From Acidimicrobiaceae bacterium (GTDB lineage Bacteria; Actinomycetota; Acidimicrobiia; Acidimicrobiales; RAAP-2), in contig CANBVQ010000004.1 in the NCBI GenBank assembly GCA_947372925.1, positions 1-64,000 on the forward strand: a DNA stretch of 64,000 nt, written 5' to 3'. Position 1 is the stretch's first letter. Every line of letters begins with the position of its first letter. The notes beneath the pieces are model-generated. The model saw nothing but the letters and a program-made list of their open reading frames with translations, searched no databases and was not told where the DNA came from. Of the stretch, positions 1-8,492 are shown piece after piece. A program made the position numbers and the translations under genes.

Positions 1-1019
1 GTCGAGGAGTAGATCGATGAGACCGAGGGTTCGAAGATGGGAGTGCGCTCGGCGCGAGTCACCTTGCCCACTTCTTCCACCACGCGGGCGAGGTGCTCGG
101 GTGTAGTGCCACAGCAGCCACCGACGGCGGCGACGCCGTAGTCGGCGACGAAGCGGGCGAGGTGTTCGGCCAGGCCATCGGGGGTGAGGTCGTAGTGCAT
201 CTTGCCGTCCACGACGCTCGGGAGCCCGGCGTTAGGGAGACAGGCCAAGGGCACGGGTGCGGTGTCGGAAAGCTGGCGCAGCGGCTCGTGCATCTCCACC
301 GGGCCGGTAGCGCAGTTCAGCCCCAAGACGTCCACGCCGAGGGGGAGGAGTGAGGTAATGGCCGAGCCAATCTCGGTACCGGGCAGCATGCGGCCGGTGA
401 GCTCAATCGTGACCTGGGCCTGAATCGGAACGATTCGACCGTGACGGGCCATCGCGCGGTGGCAGGCATTGATTGCAGCCTTGCCGGAGAGGAGGTCGAA
501 CATAGTCTCTACGAGCAGGAGGTCTACGCCGCCTTCAAGAAGCCCGTAGGCCAGTTCTTCGTACGAGGCGGAGAGCTCGTCGTAGGAAATTTGACCCAAC
601 GTGGGGAACTTTGTACCGGGCCCGATGGATCCGGCAACAAACTTGGGCGAGTTGGCGGTGGCGTACTCATCGGCGACTCGGCGAGCAATCTGCGCTGAAG
701 TTATGGCGAGTTCATGTGCCTTTTCGGGGATTCCGTATTCGGCCAGGACGATAGAGAAGGAGCCGAATGAATTGGTCTCGATTACGTCCACGCCCACGTC
801 GAGAAAAGACCGGTGGAGGCGCTCAATCGCATCAGGGCGCGTGAGAACGAGAAGTTCATTGCAACCTTCAAGGTCATCGCCACCGAAGTCGGCCGCCGTG
901 AGGTTTTCCAGCTGGAGGTTCGTGCCCGTCGCCCCGTCAAAAATCAGGGCGCGTTGAGCAAGTGCGGCGAGATAGGGATCGCTGGCACTGGGTCGTTTAA
1001 AAGGGGGCAAGGTCGTCAT
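1..1019 (-). CDS. metH: Methionine synthase MetH, N-terminal homocysteine methyltransferase part (cut by window edge)
   Basis: This gene is absent from the ORF track because it runs off the left edge; I translated the minus strand from an ATG at 1019 and found 339 open codons. The visible part is the homocysteine S-methyltransferase barrel: DGATGTNLQ near residue 25, and the three zinc cysteines in GLNCATGP and GGCCGTT. These are the residues that hold zinc and activate homocysteine. The segment ends at EPSVSSIYS, the usual linker to the pterin-binding domain of cobalamin-dependent MetH. In the full enzyme the methyl group moves from methyltetrahydrofolate through methylcobalamin to homocysteine. 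A TAGCCT -10-like hexamer lies about 12 nt upstream. It diverges from the cobalamin adenosyltransferase gene. The cobalamin domains cannot be seen, so a stand-alone homocysteine methyltransferase is a less likely alternative. Confidence 0.9.
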   Translation of the reverse strand, partial: MTTLPPFKRPSASDPYLAALAQRALIFDGATGTNLQLENLTAADFGGDDLEGCNELLVLTRPDAIERLHRSFLDVGVDVIETNSFGSFSIVLAEYGIPEKAHELAITSAQIARRVADEYATANSPKFVAGSIGPGTKFPTLGQISYDELSASYEELAYGLLEGGVDLLLVETMFDLLSGKAAINACHRAMARHGRIVPIQAQVTIELTGRMLPGTEIGSAITSLLPLGVDVLGLNCATGPVEMHEPLRQLSDTAPVPLACLPNAGLPSVVDGKMHYDLTPDGLAEHLARFVADYGVAAVGGCCGTTPEHLARVVEEVGKVTRAERTPIFEPSVSSIYSS

Positions 1020-1104
1020 GGAGATGCGATAAGGCTACCGTTTCGCCCCTGAGGAGCCCTCGAAATACCTCGTCGGTTGCGGGGTAGCGAAATGGAGCCA
1101 CCGG

Positions 1105-1110
1105 TACGCT
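1105..1110 (+). promoter_or_regulatory. -10 hexamer of pduO, leaderless start
   Basis: TACGCT lies exactly 6 nt before the ATG at 1117, so transcription should begin at or next to the start codon. This favours ATG 1117 over the TTG at 1111 and GTG at 1114 in the same frame. No Shine-Dalgarno sequence sits at proper spacing. Confidence 0.5.
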
Positions 1111-1116
1111 TTGGTG

Positions 1117-1659
1117 ATGAAGATCTATACCCGCGACGGTGACGATGGAACAACGGGCCTCTACTTTGGTGGTCGCGTCCAGAAAAGTTCCGATCCCATT
1201 GAGGTCAACGGTGCAGTCGATGAAGCCCAGGCCGCCATTGGGTGGGCTCGAGCACTCCAGGGTCCCGACACGGAGCTCAACAAAGTCCTGATTCACATTG
1301 AGCGTGACCTCTGGGTTTTGATGGCCGAGGTCGCCACGCTTCCCGAAAATCGTTCGAAATTGGCCGCCGGTAAGTCGTTGGTGACCTCCGAGATGGTGGC
1401 GCACCTCGAAGTACAGATTGATGCCTATAGCGCGCTTATTGAGATGCCGAAAGAGTTCATCGTCCCGGGCGCCAACCAGGCCTCAGCTTCGTTGGACGTT
1501 GCCCGAACGGTCGTCCGTCGGGCGGAGCGAATCGCGGTGACCTACCCGCTGCCCGACTCGCACGTGATTTCATACCTGAACCGCTTAAGTGACCTAATTT
1601 GGACTTTGGCCCGTTATGCGGAAGGGCCTAATCACCCGACAGCTCGCGCTGCCGAATAA
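1117..1659 (+). CDS. pduO: Cob(I)alamin adenosyltransferase, PduO type
   Basis: This 180-residue protein has the PduO-family N-terminus (MKIYTRDGDDGTTGL, then GRVQKSSDPIEVNGAVDE), which forms the ATP site, and the C-terminal SYLNRLSDLIWTLAR helix. The family transfers adenosyl from ATP to cob(I)alamin, making adenosylcobalamin in the cytoplasm. Length is normal for the family. The ORF track begins at a TTG six bases earlier; I chose ATG 1117 because of the -10 spacing. It diverges from metH and precedes pepA by 18 bp. A methylmalonyl-CoA mutase that needs this cofactor lies about 5 kb away, so the enzyme probably supplies it. GLYFGG replaces the more usual GLFGG, a small insertion in the phosphate loop. 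Confidence 0.92.
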   Translation: MKIYTRDGDDGTTGLYFGGRVQKSSDPIEVNGAVDEAQAAIGWARALQGPDTELNKVLIHIERDLWVLMAEVATLPENRSKLAAGKSLVTSEMVAHLEVQIDAYSALIEMPKEFIVPGANQASASLDVARTVVRRAERIAVTYPLPDSHVISYLNRLSDLIWTLARYAEGPNHPTARAAE

Positions 1660-1677
1660 TCGAAAGAGGGAAATACC

Positions 1678-3171
1678 ATGGCCCGTGCCATTTCAGTAAC
1701 GCCAATGAGTGAGCTATCAAGTTTCACCTCCGTAGTCGTCCCTCTCGTGGTCGCTGACGGAAAGCTCAGTCTCGCCGCTGGAGCGCCAGCAACGATTAAC
1801 GGCGTAACTCTCCCAACCGAGATCTCGTCGGAGTGGTGTGAGCACCAGGGTCTTCGTCCCAAGCTCGGGTCGTCGGTCACTTTCCGCAACGTTGACGGAA
1901 CTTCAGTGACATTGGTTGTGACGAATGGGGCTGGCACGTCGCTCGAGCAGTGGCGACAGATTGGCGCGGTGGTCGCTAAGGCCACCCCCAAGGTGCCTAC
2001 CGCCATAGTTCTGTCCATCTCCCCGACTGCCCCGGTGAGCAACATCGCACAAGCACTGGTCGAAGGGGCCACGCTGGCTAGCTACTCCTACAAGGGCGGA
2101 ACCGAAAGTTCCCCAATCGCTGTTATTCCAGTCGGTCCGGACATTCAAGCGTTAACGGCAGCCGTCTCCGAGGGTGTGCGTCTCGGTGCTCTTGTCGCGA
2201 GTGGTGTGAACTGGGCGAAACATCTCATCGATATGCCCGCAATTGACTTGCATCCCAAGTCCTTCGCCAACTTCGTTATCGAGCGGCTCGAGGGAATTCC
2301 CAACATTGACCTTGAAATCTGGAAAGACTCCAAGATTGCCGAGGAGCGCCTCGGCGGGCTTCAGGGCGTGAACCTCGGTTCGGCCCAACCAGCCCGACTG
2401 GTCCAGGCGACCTATACGCCTGCGAACAATCCCGATGCCCCGCACATTGTGCTCGTCGGCAAGGGCGTGACTTTCGATACTGGCGGCCTCTGGCTCAAGT
2501 CGGCTGCGGGAATGGCCACGATGAAGACTGATATGTCGGGCGCAGCCATCGTCATCTCGGTGTTGGCCACGGCCGCCGAAATGGCTCTACCAATTCGCAT
2601 TACGGCGATTGCGCCGCTCACCGAGAACATGACCGGCGGGGCCTCAATGCGCCCCGGCGATGTTCTCAAGATCCGCAACGGCAAGACGGTCGAAGTGATC
2701 AACCCCGACGCCGAAGGTCGCTTGATTTTGGCCGACGGTCTGAGCTTGGCCGCCGAGCGCGAACCTGAAGCGATTATCGACATCGCCACGTTGACCGGTG
2801 CGCAAGTGACGGCCCTGGGCGAGGATGTAGGGGCGCTCTTTGCAACGGATGACACGCTGGCCGCGAGTCTCGTGGCCGCGAGTGCTGAAACCGGCGAACC
2901 CTTTTGGCAGCTTCCACTTGTTGATGGCTACGAGCCGCAGCTCGAGTCTGACGTGGCCGACCTCAAGAACCTCGGAAAGCCCGGTAACGCGGGTGCCATT
3001 GTCGCCGCACTCTTTTTGCGCAACTTTACGAACGGTATTTCGTGGGCCCACCTCGATATTGCCGGACCGAGTCGAGCCGACAGTACTCGTGGGTACTACC
3101 AGCGTGGCGCCACGGCATTCGGTGCCCGCACCCTGCTCCAGTATCTGATTACACGCTCACGACAGTCGTAG
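1678..3171 (+). CDS. pepA: Leucyl aminopeptidase (M17 family)
   Basis: This 497-residue protein is a cytosolic M17 aminopeptidase that removes N-terminal residues using two metal ions. The metal-binding segment VGKGVTFDTGGLWLK lies near residues 258-272, with the lysine and aspartate ligands. The signature near 341-350 reads NPDAEGRLILAD; the family usually has NTDAEGRL, so one threonine is replaced by proline while the acidic ligands remain. The N-terminal third is poorly conserved, as usual for the family. The start ATG has an AGAGGGA ribosome-binding site. It follows pduO by 18 bp and may be co-transcribed. Its 3' end overlaps the convergent nitroreductase gene by 15 bp. Length and motifs support the family firmly; the substrate range is unknown. 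Confidence 0.93.
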   Translation: MARAISVTPMSELSSFTSVVVPLVVADGKLSLAAGAPATINGVTLPTEISSEWCEHQGLRPKLGSSVTFRNVDGTSVTLVVTNGAGTSLEQWRQIGAVVAKATPKVPTAIVLSISPTAPVSNIAQALVEGATLASYSYKGGTESSPIAVIPVGPDIQALTAAVSEGVRLGALVASGVNWAKHLIDMPAIDLHPKSFANFVIERLEGIPNIDLEIWKDSKIAEERLGGLQGVNLGSAQPARLVQATYTPANNPDAPHIVLVGKGVTFDTGGLWLKSAAGMATMKTDMSGAAIVISVLATAAEMALPIRITAIAPLTENMTGGASMRPGDVLKIRNGKTVEVINPDAEGRLILADGLSLAAEREPEAIIDIATLTGAQVTALGEDVGALFATDDTLAASLVAASAETGEPFWQLPLVDGYEPQLESDVADLKNLGKPGNAGAIVAALFLRNFTNGISWAHLDIAGPSRADSTRGYYQRGATAFGARTLLQYLITRSRQS

Positions 3172-3753
3172 AACTCGCGATGTGCGTGAAGGCACATCGC
3201 GATCTAGTGACGGTGATCGCACATCGTTGCCGTCGGGACGTCCAATCAAAATGCTCCCAAACAGGCGCCACGGGGCGCTGACTCCGGCGAACGACAAGAT
3301 CTCTGCTTCGTGACGAAAATTGCCCCAAAAACAGGTAGCCCAATTGTCTTCAGCGACAGCCAGGAGTAACTGCATCGTCGCCATCGCGGCGTCGGTGTGC
3401 CAGTAGGGGATTGGCCAGGCGTCTTGATTGCCGAGTCCGCTCTGGGCCTTGTCAGATTCGCTGTAGCGCTCGGTGTAGAGGTCGGGGTTCGACATGGCGA
3501 GGACGACGCCCCCGGCGCGAAGCAGCCCGGCAGCGCGTCGGGCATTCGAACGCCACGTCTCGTCAGTGGCGACCTCGAAGAAGTGGGCGACCTTCGTCGA
3601 TTCGATGACGACGAATTGGACGCCGGCACTATTGCCGGCCGTTGGAGCGCTCAGCGCCAATTCGCACCACCCCGCCATCAGATCGCCAGGAACGGGCGTG
3701 CCATCAAAGGAACGGACCATACGGCGGCTGCGGGCGAGATCGGAGAACTCCAC
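3157..3753 (-). CDS. Nitroreductase family protein
   Basis: This 198-residue protein begins EFSDLARSRRMVRSFDGTPVP, which matches the N-terminus of FMN-dependent nitroreductases where RR(M)VR contacts the flavin phosphate. LSAPTAGNSAGVQFVVI and the glycine-containing C-terminal region also fit. These enzymes use NAD(P)H to reduce nitro compounds, quinones or flavins, but the substrate here cannot be read. Length is typical. The start is a GTG at 3753 placed 6 nt after a TAGTCT -10 hexamer, suggesting a leaderless mRNA. It diverges from the rhodanese-MoeB gene and its 3' end overlaps pepA by 15 bp. Some F420- or BluB-like relatives share this fold, so the name is kept at family level. Confidence 0.8.
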   Translation of the reverse strand: MEFSDLARSRRMVRSFDGTPVPGDLMAGWCELALSAPTAGNSAGVQFVVIESTKVAHFFEVATDETWRSNARRAAGLLRAGGVVLAMSNPDLYTERYSESDKAQSGLGNQDAWPIPYWHTDAAMATMQLLLAVAEDNWATCFWGNFRHEAEILSFAGVSAPWRLFGSILIGRPDGNDVRSPSLDRDVPSRTSRVLRLS

Positions 3754-3759
3754 CTAGGC

Positions 3760-3765
3760 AGACTA
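3760..3765 (-). promoter_or_regulatory. -10 hexamer of the nitroreductase gene, leaderless start
   Basis: On the minus strand TAGTCT is followed by six bases (GCCTAG) and then the GTG start. The transcript would start at the initiation codon. Confidence 0.45.
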
Positions 3766-3798
3766 AAAGATGCCGTTGTCTATTCCTGACCAAAATGG

Positions 3799-3820
3799 TA
3801 GGGTTTAACTCCTAAAGGAG
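3799..3820 (+). promoter_or_regulatory. -10 element and Shine-Dalgarno inverted repeat of the moeB-like gene
   Basis: TAGGGT (3799-3804) is a likely -10 element. It is followed by CTCCTAAAGGAG (3809-3820), whose right half is the strong Shine-Dalgarno AAAGGAG, six bases before the ATG. CTCC and GGAG can pair around a TAAA loop, so the transcript may start with a small hairpin masking the ribosome site. No regulator can be named. Confidence 0.4.
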
Positions 3821-3826
3821 TTCACT

Positions 3827-4993
3827 ATGGCTACCCCCCGCGACTTACTCAACGCCGCCAAGTCCGAGATTCGTGAAATCGAAGCCTCGGCCGTTGCGGC
3901 TCAACTCGATCACTTCACGATTCTCGACGTCCGTGAACCGGACGAGTACGACCAGGGTGCCGTTCCTAACGCCATTCACGTACCCCGTGGTCAGCTCGAA
4001 TTCTCCATTGAAGGACGTCTCCCGGACAAGACGGCCCACATCGCCGTCTATTGCGCCGGTGGTGTCCGTTCGGCCTTTGCCACCAAGACGTTGCAGGACC
4101 TTGGATACCAAGACGTCGTTTCAGTTATCGGTGGTTTCAACAAGTGGAAGGACGACGGCCTACCGTGGACGACTCCTCGGACTCTGACGGCCGATCAGCG
4201 CAACCGCTACCAGCGTCACCTGCTTCTGCCTGAAGTTGGCGAAGTAGGCCAGCTCAAGTTGCTCGACGCCAAGGTGTTGATGCTCGGTGCTGGTGGACTC
4301 GGTTCGCCTTCGGCGCTGTACCTCGCCGCCGCCGGTGTTGGAACGATCGGTGTCATCGACATGGATGTAGTGGACGCCTCGAACATTCAGCGTCAGATTC
4401 TCCACAACATGGACCGGGTCGGCATGCGCAAGGTCGACTCGGCTAAGGCGACGTTGTCAGCACTTAATCCCGATCTCAATGTCATCACCTACGACACCCG
4501 CCTGGGCGCCGACAACATCTTGGACATCATTGACGGCTACGACGTCATCGTGGATGGAACGGACAACTTCCCGACGCGCTACCTCGTCAACGACGCCGCT
4601 CTCTTAAAGAAGATTCCCGTGGTACACGGTTCAATCTTTCGATTCGAGGGTCAAGTCACAATCTTTAACCCCTACGTTGGACCGTGCTATCGCTGCATGA
4701 TTCCTGAGCCACCACCCGCCGAACTGGCACCAAGCTGCGCCGAGGCTGGTGTTTTGGGCGTGCTGCCCGGCATCATTGGTTCGATTCAGGCTCTTGAAGC
4801 GTTGAAGCTGATCTTGAACCTGGGTGATCCGTTGGTGGGCCGTCTGCTCAGCTACGACGCACTCGACCAGTCATTTAGAACCTTCAAGGTCCGTCGCGAC
4901 CCTGCGTGCCCCGCCTGTGGCGAGAACGCTGGGGAAATTGTGATTGCGGAGTACGACGAGTTCTGCATGCCGCACGCGGTGCTCAAGGCTTAG
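3827..4993 (+). CDS. Rhodanese-ThiF/MoeB fusion: sulfur-carrier adenylyltransferase with N-terminal sulfurtransferase
   Basis: Residues about 10-110 form a rhodanese domain with the active cysteine in YCAGGVRS. Residues about 122-388 form a ThiF/MoeB adenylyltransferase: RYQRHLLLPEVG, the nucleotide loop GAGGLGSPSALY, zinc pairs CYRC and CPAC, and a conserved cysteine in APSCAEAGVLG. Such enzymes activate the C-terminus of a ubiquitin-like sulfur carrier (MoaD, ThiS or CysO type) with ATP and pass sulfur to it. In the well-known MoeZ/MOCS3 proteins the rhodanese domain is at the C-terminus; here it comes first. No carrier gene is adjacent, so the pathway (molybdopterin, thiamine or cysteine) stays open. 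The start is set by AAAGGAG six bases upstream. The stop overlaps that of the RDD gene by 4 bp. Confidence 0.88.
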   Translation: MATPRDLLNAAKSEIREIEASAVAAQLDHFTILDVREPDEYDQGAVPNAIHVPRGQLEFSIEGRLPDKTAHIAVYCAGGVRSAFATKTLQDLGYQDVVSVIGGFNKWKDDGLPWTTPRTLTADQRNRYQRHLLLPEVGEVGQLKLLDAKVLMLGAGGLGSPSALYLAAAGVGTIGVIDMDVVDASNIQRQILHNMDRVGMRKVDSAKATLSALNPDLNVITYDTRLGADNILDIIDGYDVIVDGTDNFPTRYLVNDAALLKKIPVVHGSIFRFEGQVTIFNPYVGPCYRCMIPEPPPAELAPSCAEAGVLGVLPGIIGSIQALEALKLILNLGDPLVGRLLSYDALDQSFRTFKVRRDPACPACGENAGEIVIAEYDEFCMPHAVLKA

Positions 4994-5493
4994 TCCTTAG
5001 CCACGACCACAATGGTGCCAGCAGACTTGTCGTGCAAGGTCTGCTTCTGGGGGTCCCAGAGCGGCCACAAGACGTTGAGCAAAAGTGCGAGTGAACCTAG
5101 GGGTCGCAAGACCCACGTCATTGACGATGCCGCATTGAAGAGTTGGTAGACCGCGGCGCGCCGATAGGCCATCTCTGCGGTTATTGGGCTCCCGTCGGCA
5201 GCGACGACGCGGATTCCGAGTGCCTTGGCCCCGACAGTTTGTCCGTTGCGCTTAGTCCACATAAGTGATAGATACATGAACTCCAGGACAAAGCTCACGA
5301 GGAGGGCGATGATGGCTGGGGTGTGAACCAAAATCACACTCAAAATGAGGAGAATCGGCAAGAGAACGATGAAGTCCACGAAGGACGCCCCGACGCGCTT
5401 CCACCATCCAGCTAGTTCCATTTGACTGGAGGCGGCGTTGCAGGCCTGACACGCTTGGCCTTCATACTGCGTTCCACACTCGGTACAAAACAT
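4990..5493 (-). CDS. RDD-family membrane protein with N-terminal zinc ribbon
   Basis: The 167-residue protein opens with a small zinc ribbon: CTEC near residue 3 and CQAC near 16. An RDD domain follows, beginning WWKRVGASFVDFIVLLPILLI, with two hydrophobic spans near 35-75, a third near 125-150, and the conserved NGQTVGAKALGIRVV loop. RDD proteins are small inner-membrane proteins of mostly unknown role; some are linked to ion exchange. The ATG has a GAGGAG ribosome-binding site. It is convergent with the rhodanese-MoeB gene and the two stop codons share 4 bp. It is followed on its upstream side by the GT4 gene on the same strand. Family membership is clear, function is not. Confidence 0.8.
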   Translation of the reverse strand: MFCTECGTQYEGQACQACNAASSQMELAGWWKRVGASFVDFIVLLPILLILSVILVHTPAIIALLVSFVLEFMYLSLMWTKRNGQTVGAKALGIRVVAADGSPITAEMAYRRAAVYQLFNAASSMTWVLRPLGSLALLLNVLWPLWDPQKQTLHDKSAGTIVVVAKD

Positions 5494-5511
5494 TGATACT
5501 CCTCGGTCTGT

Positions 5512-6552
5512 TCAGTAGGAATAGTAAAGCGATTGATACCAGGGAATCGCGATACTGAGTTCATGTCCGGCCGCAATCGTTCGTTGAGTCTCTATCTCGA
5601 CGTTCGCCGTTTGCGGTGCATTCATCCACGAACGAACCCGCGTGGCCCCATCGTCGGGGGTGGCAACATGAGCGTACGGGGGCAGTAATTCGGCGCCGAC
5701 AGTGGTCCACGTCACGGCGGGGATGCCGGCGCGCATGGCTTCAAGGAGAACGAGGGGCTGTCCTTCCCATTTAGATGGCAAAACAAAGAAATCAGTGGCG
5801 GGTAACCAGGCTGCAGCGTCACTGACAAACTCCACCGTTCGAAAGTGGCGTTGGAGTCCAAGGGTAGTGATCCGCGACTCAAATTGGGCCCGCAGTGGTC
5901 CGTCGCCGCAACAGACCATCACGACATTTGTGTCGCGCAGGCATTGAGCAAACGCGAGAAGGGAGCCATGATCTTTTTGTGCCGAGAACCGCGCCGGCCA
6001 TAAGGCGACAAAATCATCATCAGTTGTACCGAAACGCGTATTGAACTCTGAACGAGTTTTTGGAGTCTGTTCGGGCGGGGTGGCGTTCTCGAGCAGCCGA
6101 ACGGTGAGCCCGAAGTCTTGAAGAACCGATTGTGGTCCTGGGCCGCAGGCCAAAACCTGCACGGGCAGGAGACGCAGCAGGCGTAGTAGGCCCTTTGGAA
6201 CGGCCGCGGGGTCGATTCCGTGGCACGTGACAAATCGCTTAGCCCGTCGGCGAGTGAGAGCCACAAAAGGGCCCGTGCGGAGCCCGTGACCGTGGACTAC
6301 TTCAACCTGCAGGCCACGTGCGTAACGACGAAGTGTACGGAGGAAGGGAATCCCGAACCACTTGAGTAGCGGTGGCGCAGGAATATAGGTCACGCCTTTA
6401 ACGGTTTCACTCGAAAGTCTTCCGCCCACGAGGATGCTGACCTGACTTCCGGATCTAGCTAGAGCCTCGCTGATGAGGCGAACCTGGGCCTGCATGCCAC
6501 CCGTGCCGTCATTGGGCAGCACCATTAGGACCCCTGGGGTGGCGGAACTCAC
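5512..6552 (-). CDS. Glycosyltransferase family 4 (GT-B fold)
   Basis: This 346-residue cytosolic protein has a GT4 layout. The N-terminal acceptor half begins with [21 protein letters not shown], where GGMQ is the typical glycine-rich loop. The C-terminal donor half has [42 protein letters not shown] and the E-x7-E type donor motif within it. It would move a sugar from a nucleotide donor to a glycan or lipid acceptor, but neither can be named. The start is a GTG at 6552. A weak -10-like CACGAT lies six bases upstream. Only 14 bp separates this start from the ORF-track start of the mutase gene, one reason to prefer a later mutase start. Confidence 0.82.
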   Translation of the reverse strand: MSSATPGVLMVLPNDGTGGMQAQVRLISEALARSGSQVSILVGGRLSSETVKGVTYIPAPPLLKWFGIPFLRTLRRYARGLQVEVVHGHGLRTGPFVALTRRRAKRFVTCHGIDPAAVPKGLLRLLRLLPVQVLACGPGPQSVLQDFGLTVRLLENATPPEQTPKTRSEFNTRFGTTDDDFVALWPARFSAQKDHGSLLAFAQCLRDTNVVMVCCGDGPLRAQFESRITTLGLQRHFRTVEFVSDAAAWLPATDFFVLPSKWEGQPLVLLEAMRAGIPAVTWTTVGAELLPPYAHVATPDDGATRVRSWMNAPQTANVEIETQRTIAAGHELSIAIPWYQSLYYSY

Positions 6553-6611
6553 CTAGACATCGTGCCATGCGGAATCGTCAACTCCGGCGCAAACCTCTAA
6601 CCTTGATAGTT

Positions 6612-8195
6612 GTGACAAGCGCAAATGGACGATTTACGGATTCAGGTATCGAGATTAAGCCGGTTTACGGCCCCGATGACCTCGAGGGCTTCGCCCCAGA
6701 AAGTGACCTGGGTACCCCTGGTACGTACCCCTACACCCGAGGGGTGCAGCCAACGATGTACCGCGGTCGCCTCTGGACGATGCGACAGTACGCCGGATTC
6801 GGTACGGCTGAGGCCACTAACGAACGATTCAAGTTTCTCCTGGGCGCCGGCCAGACTGGACTTTCCTGTGCCTTCGACCTCCCGACGCAGATGGGTTTCG
6901 ACTCGGATCATGTTCGTGCCGAAGGCGAAGTCGGCAAAGTTGGCGTCGCCATCTCGTCACTGGAAGACATGCGCCTGCTGCTGAGCGGATTGCCTCTCGA
7001 CGAAGTAACAACGTCGATGACGATTAACTCCACGGCTTCATCCCTCCTGTTGATGTACCAGTTGGTCGGTGAAGAACAGGGTGTCTCGGGCGACAAGCTT
7101 CGCGGCACAATTCAAAACGACATCTTGAAGGAGTATGTCGCTCGCGGAACGTACATCTACCCCCCGCGTCCTTCCATGCGGCTCATCGTTGACACCTTCG
7201 CCTACTGCGCCAAGGAAATTCCTAACTGGAACACGATTTCGATCTCCGGTTATCACATTCGCGAAGCAGGCTCGACGGCCGCTCAGGAAGTGGCCTTCAC
7301 ACTTGCTAACGGCATTGCGTATGTTGAAGCAGCCCTGGCCGCCGGATTGAAGCTCGACGATTTTGCACCCCGCCTGTCCTTCTTCTTTAATGCGCACAAC
7401 AACTTCTTCGAAGAGATTGCCAAGTTCCGCGCCGCCCGCCGTCTGTGGGCCCGGATCATGACCGAGCGCTTCAAGGCCACAGACCCCAAGTCGGCGATGC
7501 TTCGATTCCACACGCAAACCGGTGGATCGACCCTTACGGCCCAGCAGCCCCAGAACAACGTGGTGCGTGTCACCTTGCAGGCCCTCGCGGCCGCTCTCGG
7601 TGGAACCCAGAGTCTGCACACCAATGGTTTTGACGAAGCTCTCGGTCTGCCGACCGAACAGGCCGCCAAGCTGGCCCTACGGACCCAGCAAATCGTTGGT
7701 TACGAATCAGGTATTGCCGATACGGCCGACCCGCTGGCCGGTTCCTACTTTGTTGAGTCCCTCACGGACGAGATTGAAGAGCTCGCAACTGACTACATCA
7801 AGCGAATCGATGAGATGGGTGGCGCGGTCGCCGCTATCGAGGCTCGCTTTATGCAGGACGAGATCGAAACTGCGGCCTACGACTTCGCGCGAGCTGTTGA
7901 TCGTGGTGACAAGGTCGTGGTCGGCGTGAATAAGTTCAACGAAACTACGAACCAGAAGAACGACGTGTTCCCAATCGACGTGGAGCAGCAGCGCGCTCAG
8001 GAGAAGCGAGTGCGTGAACTTAAGCTCCGCCGTGACAATGCGGCAGTCACTGCGGCACTGGACGAGTTGGCGACAGCGGCTCGTGGTTCGAGCAACTTGC
8101 TCTACCCAATGAAGACAGCACTATCGCGTATGGCGACACTCGGTGAAGTTGCCGACACGCTTCGTGGCGAGTTCGGCGTGTACCAGCCCAGCTAG
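6612..8195 (+). CDS. Methylmalonyl-CoA mutase, large (substrate-binding) subunit
   Basis: This is the acyl-CoA mutase catalytic barrel without the C-terminal B12-binding domain, 527 residues from my start. Conserved stretches include [40 protein letters not shown] and [10 protein letters not shown]. Aligning by eye to Propionibacterium MCM, the residues that set substrate choice, Tyr89 (in RQYAGF) and Arg207 (in EYVARG), are kept. Isobutyryl-CoA mutases have Phe and Gln there, so methylmalonyl/succinyl-CoA is the better guess. The residue equivalent to Tyr75 appears to be Gln. The cobalamin-binding small subunit must be encoded outside this window. The ORF track starts at 6567; the GTG at 6612, eight bases after TAACCT, fits family N-termini and leaves room for a promoter. 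Confidence 0.87.
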   Translation: MTSANGRFTDSGIEIKPVYGPDDLEGFAPESDLGTPGTYPYTRGVQPTMYRGRLWTMRQYAGFGTAEATNERFKFLLGAGQTGLSCAFDLPTQMGFDSDHVRAEGEVGKVGVAISSLEDMRLLLSGLPLDEVTTSMTINSTASSLLLMYQLVGEEQGVSGDKLRGTIQNDILKEYVARGTYIYPPRPSMRLIVDTFAYCAKEIPNWNTISISGYHIREAGSTAAQEVAFTLANGIAYVEAALAAGLKLDDFAPRLSFFFNAHNNFFEEIAKFRAARRLWARIMTERFKATDPKSAMLRFHTQTGGSTLTAQQPQNNVVRVTLQALAAALGGTQSLHTNGFDEALGLPTEQAAKLALRTQQIVGYESGIADTADPLAGSYFVESLTDEIEELATDYIKRIDEMGGAVAAIEARFMQDEIETAAYDFARAVDRGDKVVVGVNKFNETTNQKNDVFPIDVEQQRAQEKRVRELKLRRDNAAVTAALDELATAARGSSNLLYPMKTALSRMATLGEVADTLRGEFGVYQPS

Positions 8196-8198
8196 GAA

Positions 8199-8492
8199 CT
8201 AGCGGGCGATTGGTTCGCTGTAGTGAATAACGTATGGCTTCTCTGAGTAGAAGTGGTGCGTTGCGGCACGCCACTCTTCAAAGAGGGGCGACGTGCGGAA
8301 GCCTTCCATGTGGACTTCGACGCTGTCCCACTTCACAATCAAGACGTAGTTCAAGCTTTCGACGACGCGACGAACTTCGGCTCCGTGGCAGCCGGGCGCT
8401 GATTCGATGATCGCGAAAGCCTTCGCCATCGCTGTTTCAAATTCGGCCTCGCGGCCCTCGGTGACGGTTAGCCAGGCGTGTTCGAGAATCAT
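8199..8492 (-). CDS. Antibiotic biosynthesis monooxygenase (ABM) domain protein
   Basis: The ORF track extends this to 137 residues, but the true start is the internal ATG at 8492, giving 97 residues that begin MILEHAWLTVTEGREAEFE. This is a ferredoxin-like dimeric alpha/beta-barrel (ABM) domain: the opening strand, the helix with GREAEFETAMAKAF, GCHGAEVRRVVE, and the WDSVEVHMEGFR segment are typical. Members include small monooxygenases, heme-degrading enzymes and many of unknown role; nothing here tells which. The start overlaps the stop of the M20 gene by 4 bp (ATGA), so the two are translationally coupled. It is convergent with the mutase gene, three bases away. Confidence 0.78.
   Translation of the reverse strand: MILEHAWLTVTEGREAEFETAMAKAFAIIESAPGCHGAEVRRVVESLNYVLIVKWDSVEVHMEGFRTSPLFEEWRAATHHFYSEKPYVIHYSEPIAR

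Noticed and set aside
6567-6611. Track start of the mutase at 6567
   Set aside because: It would leave 14 bp between two divergent genes and adds a stretch without homology; a TAACCT -10 lies within that stretch.
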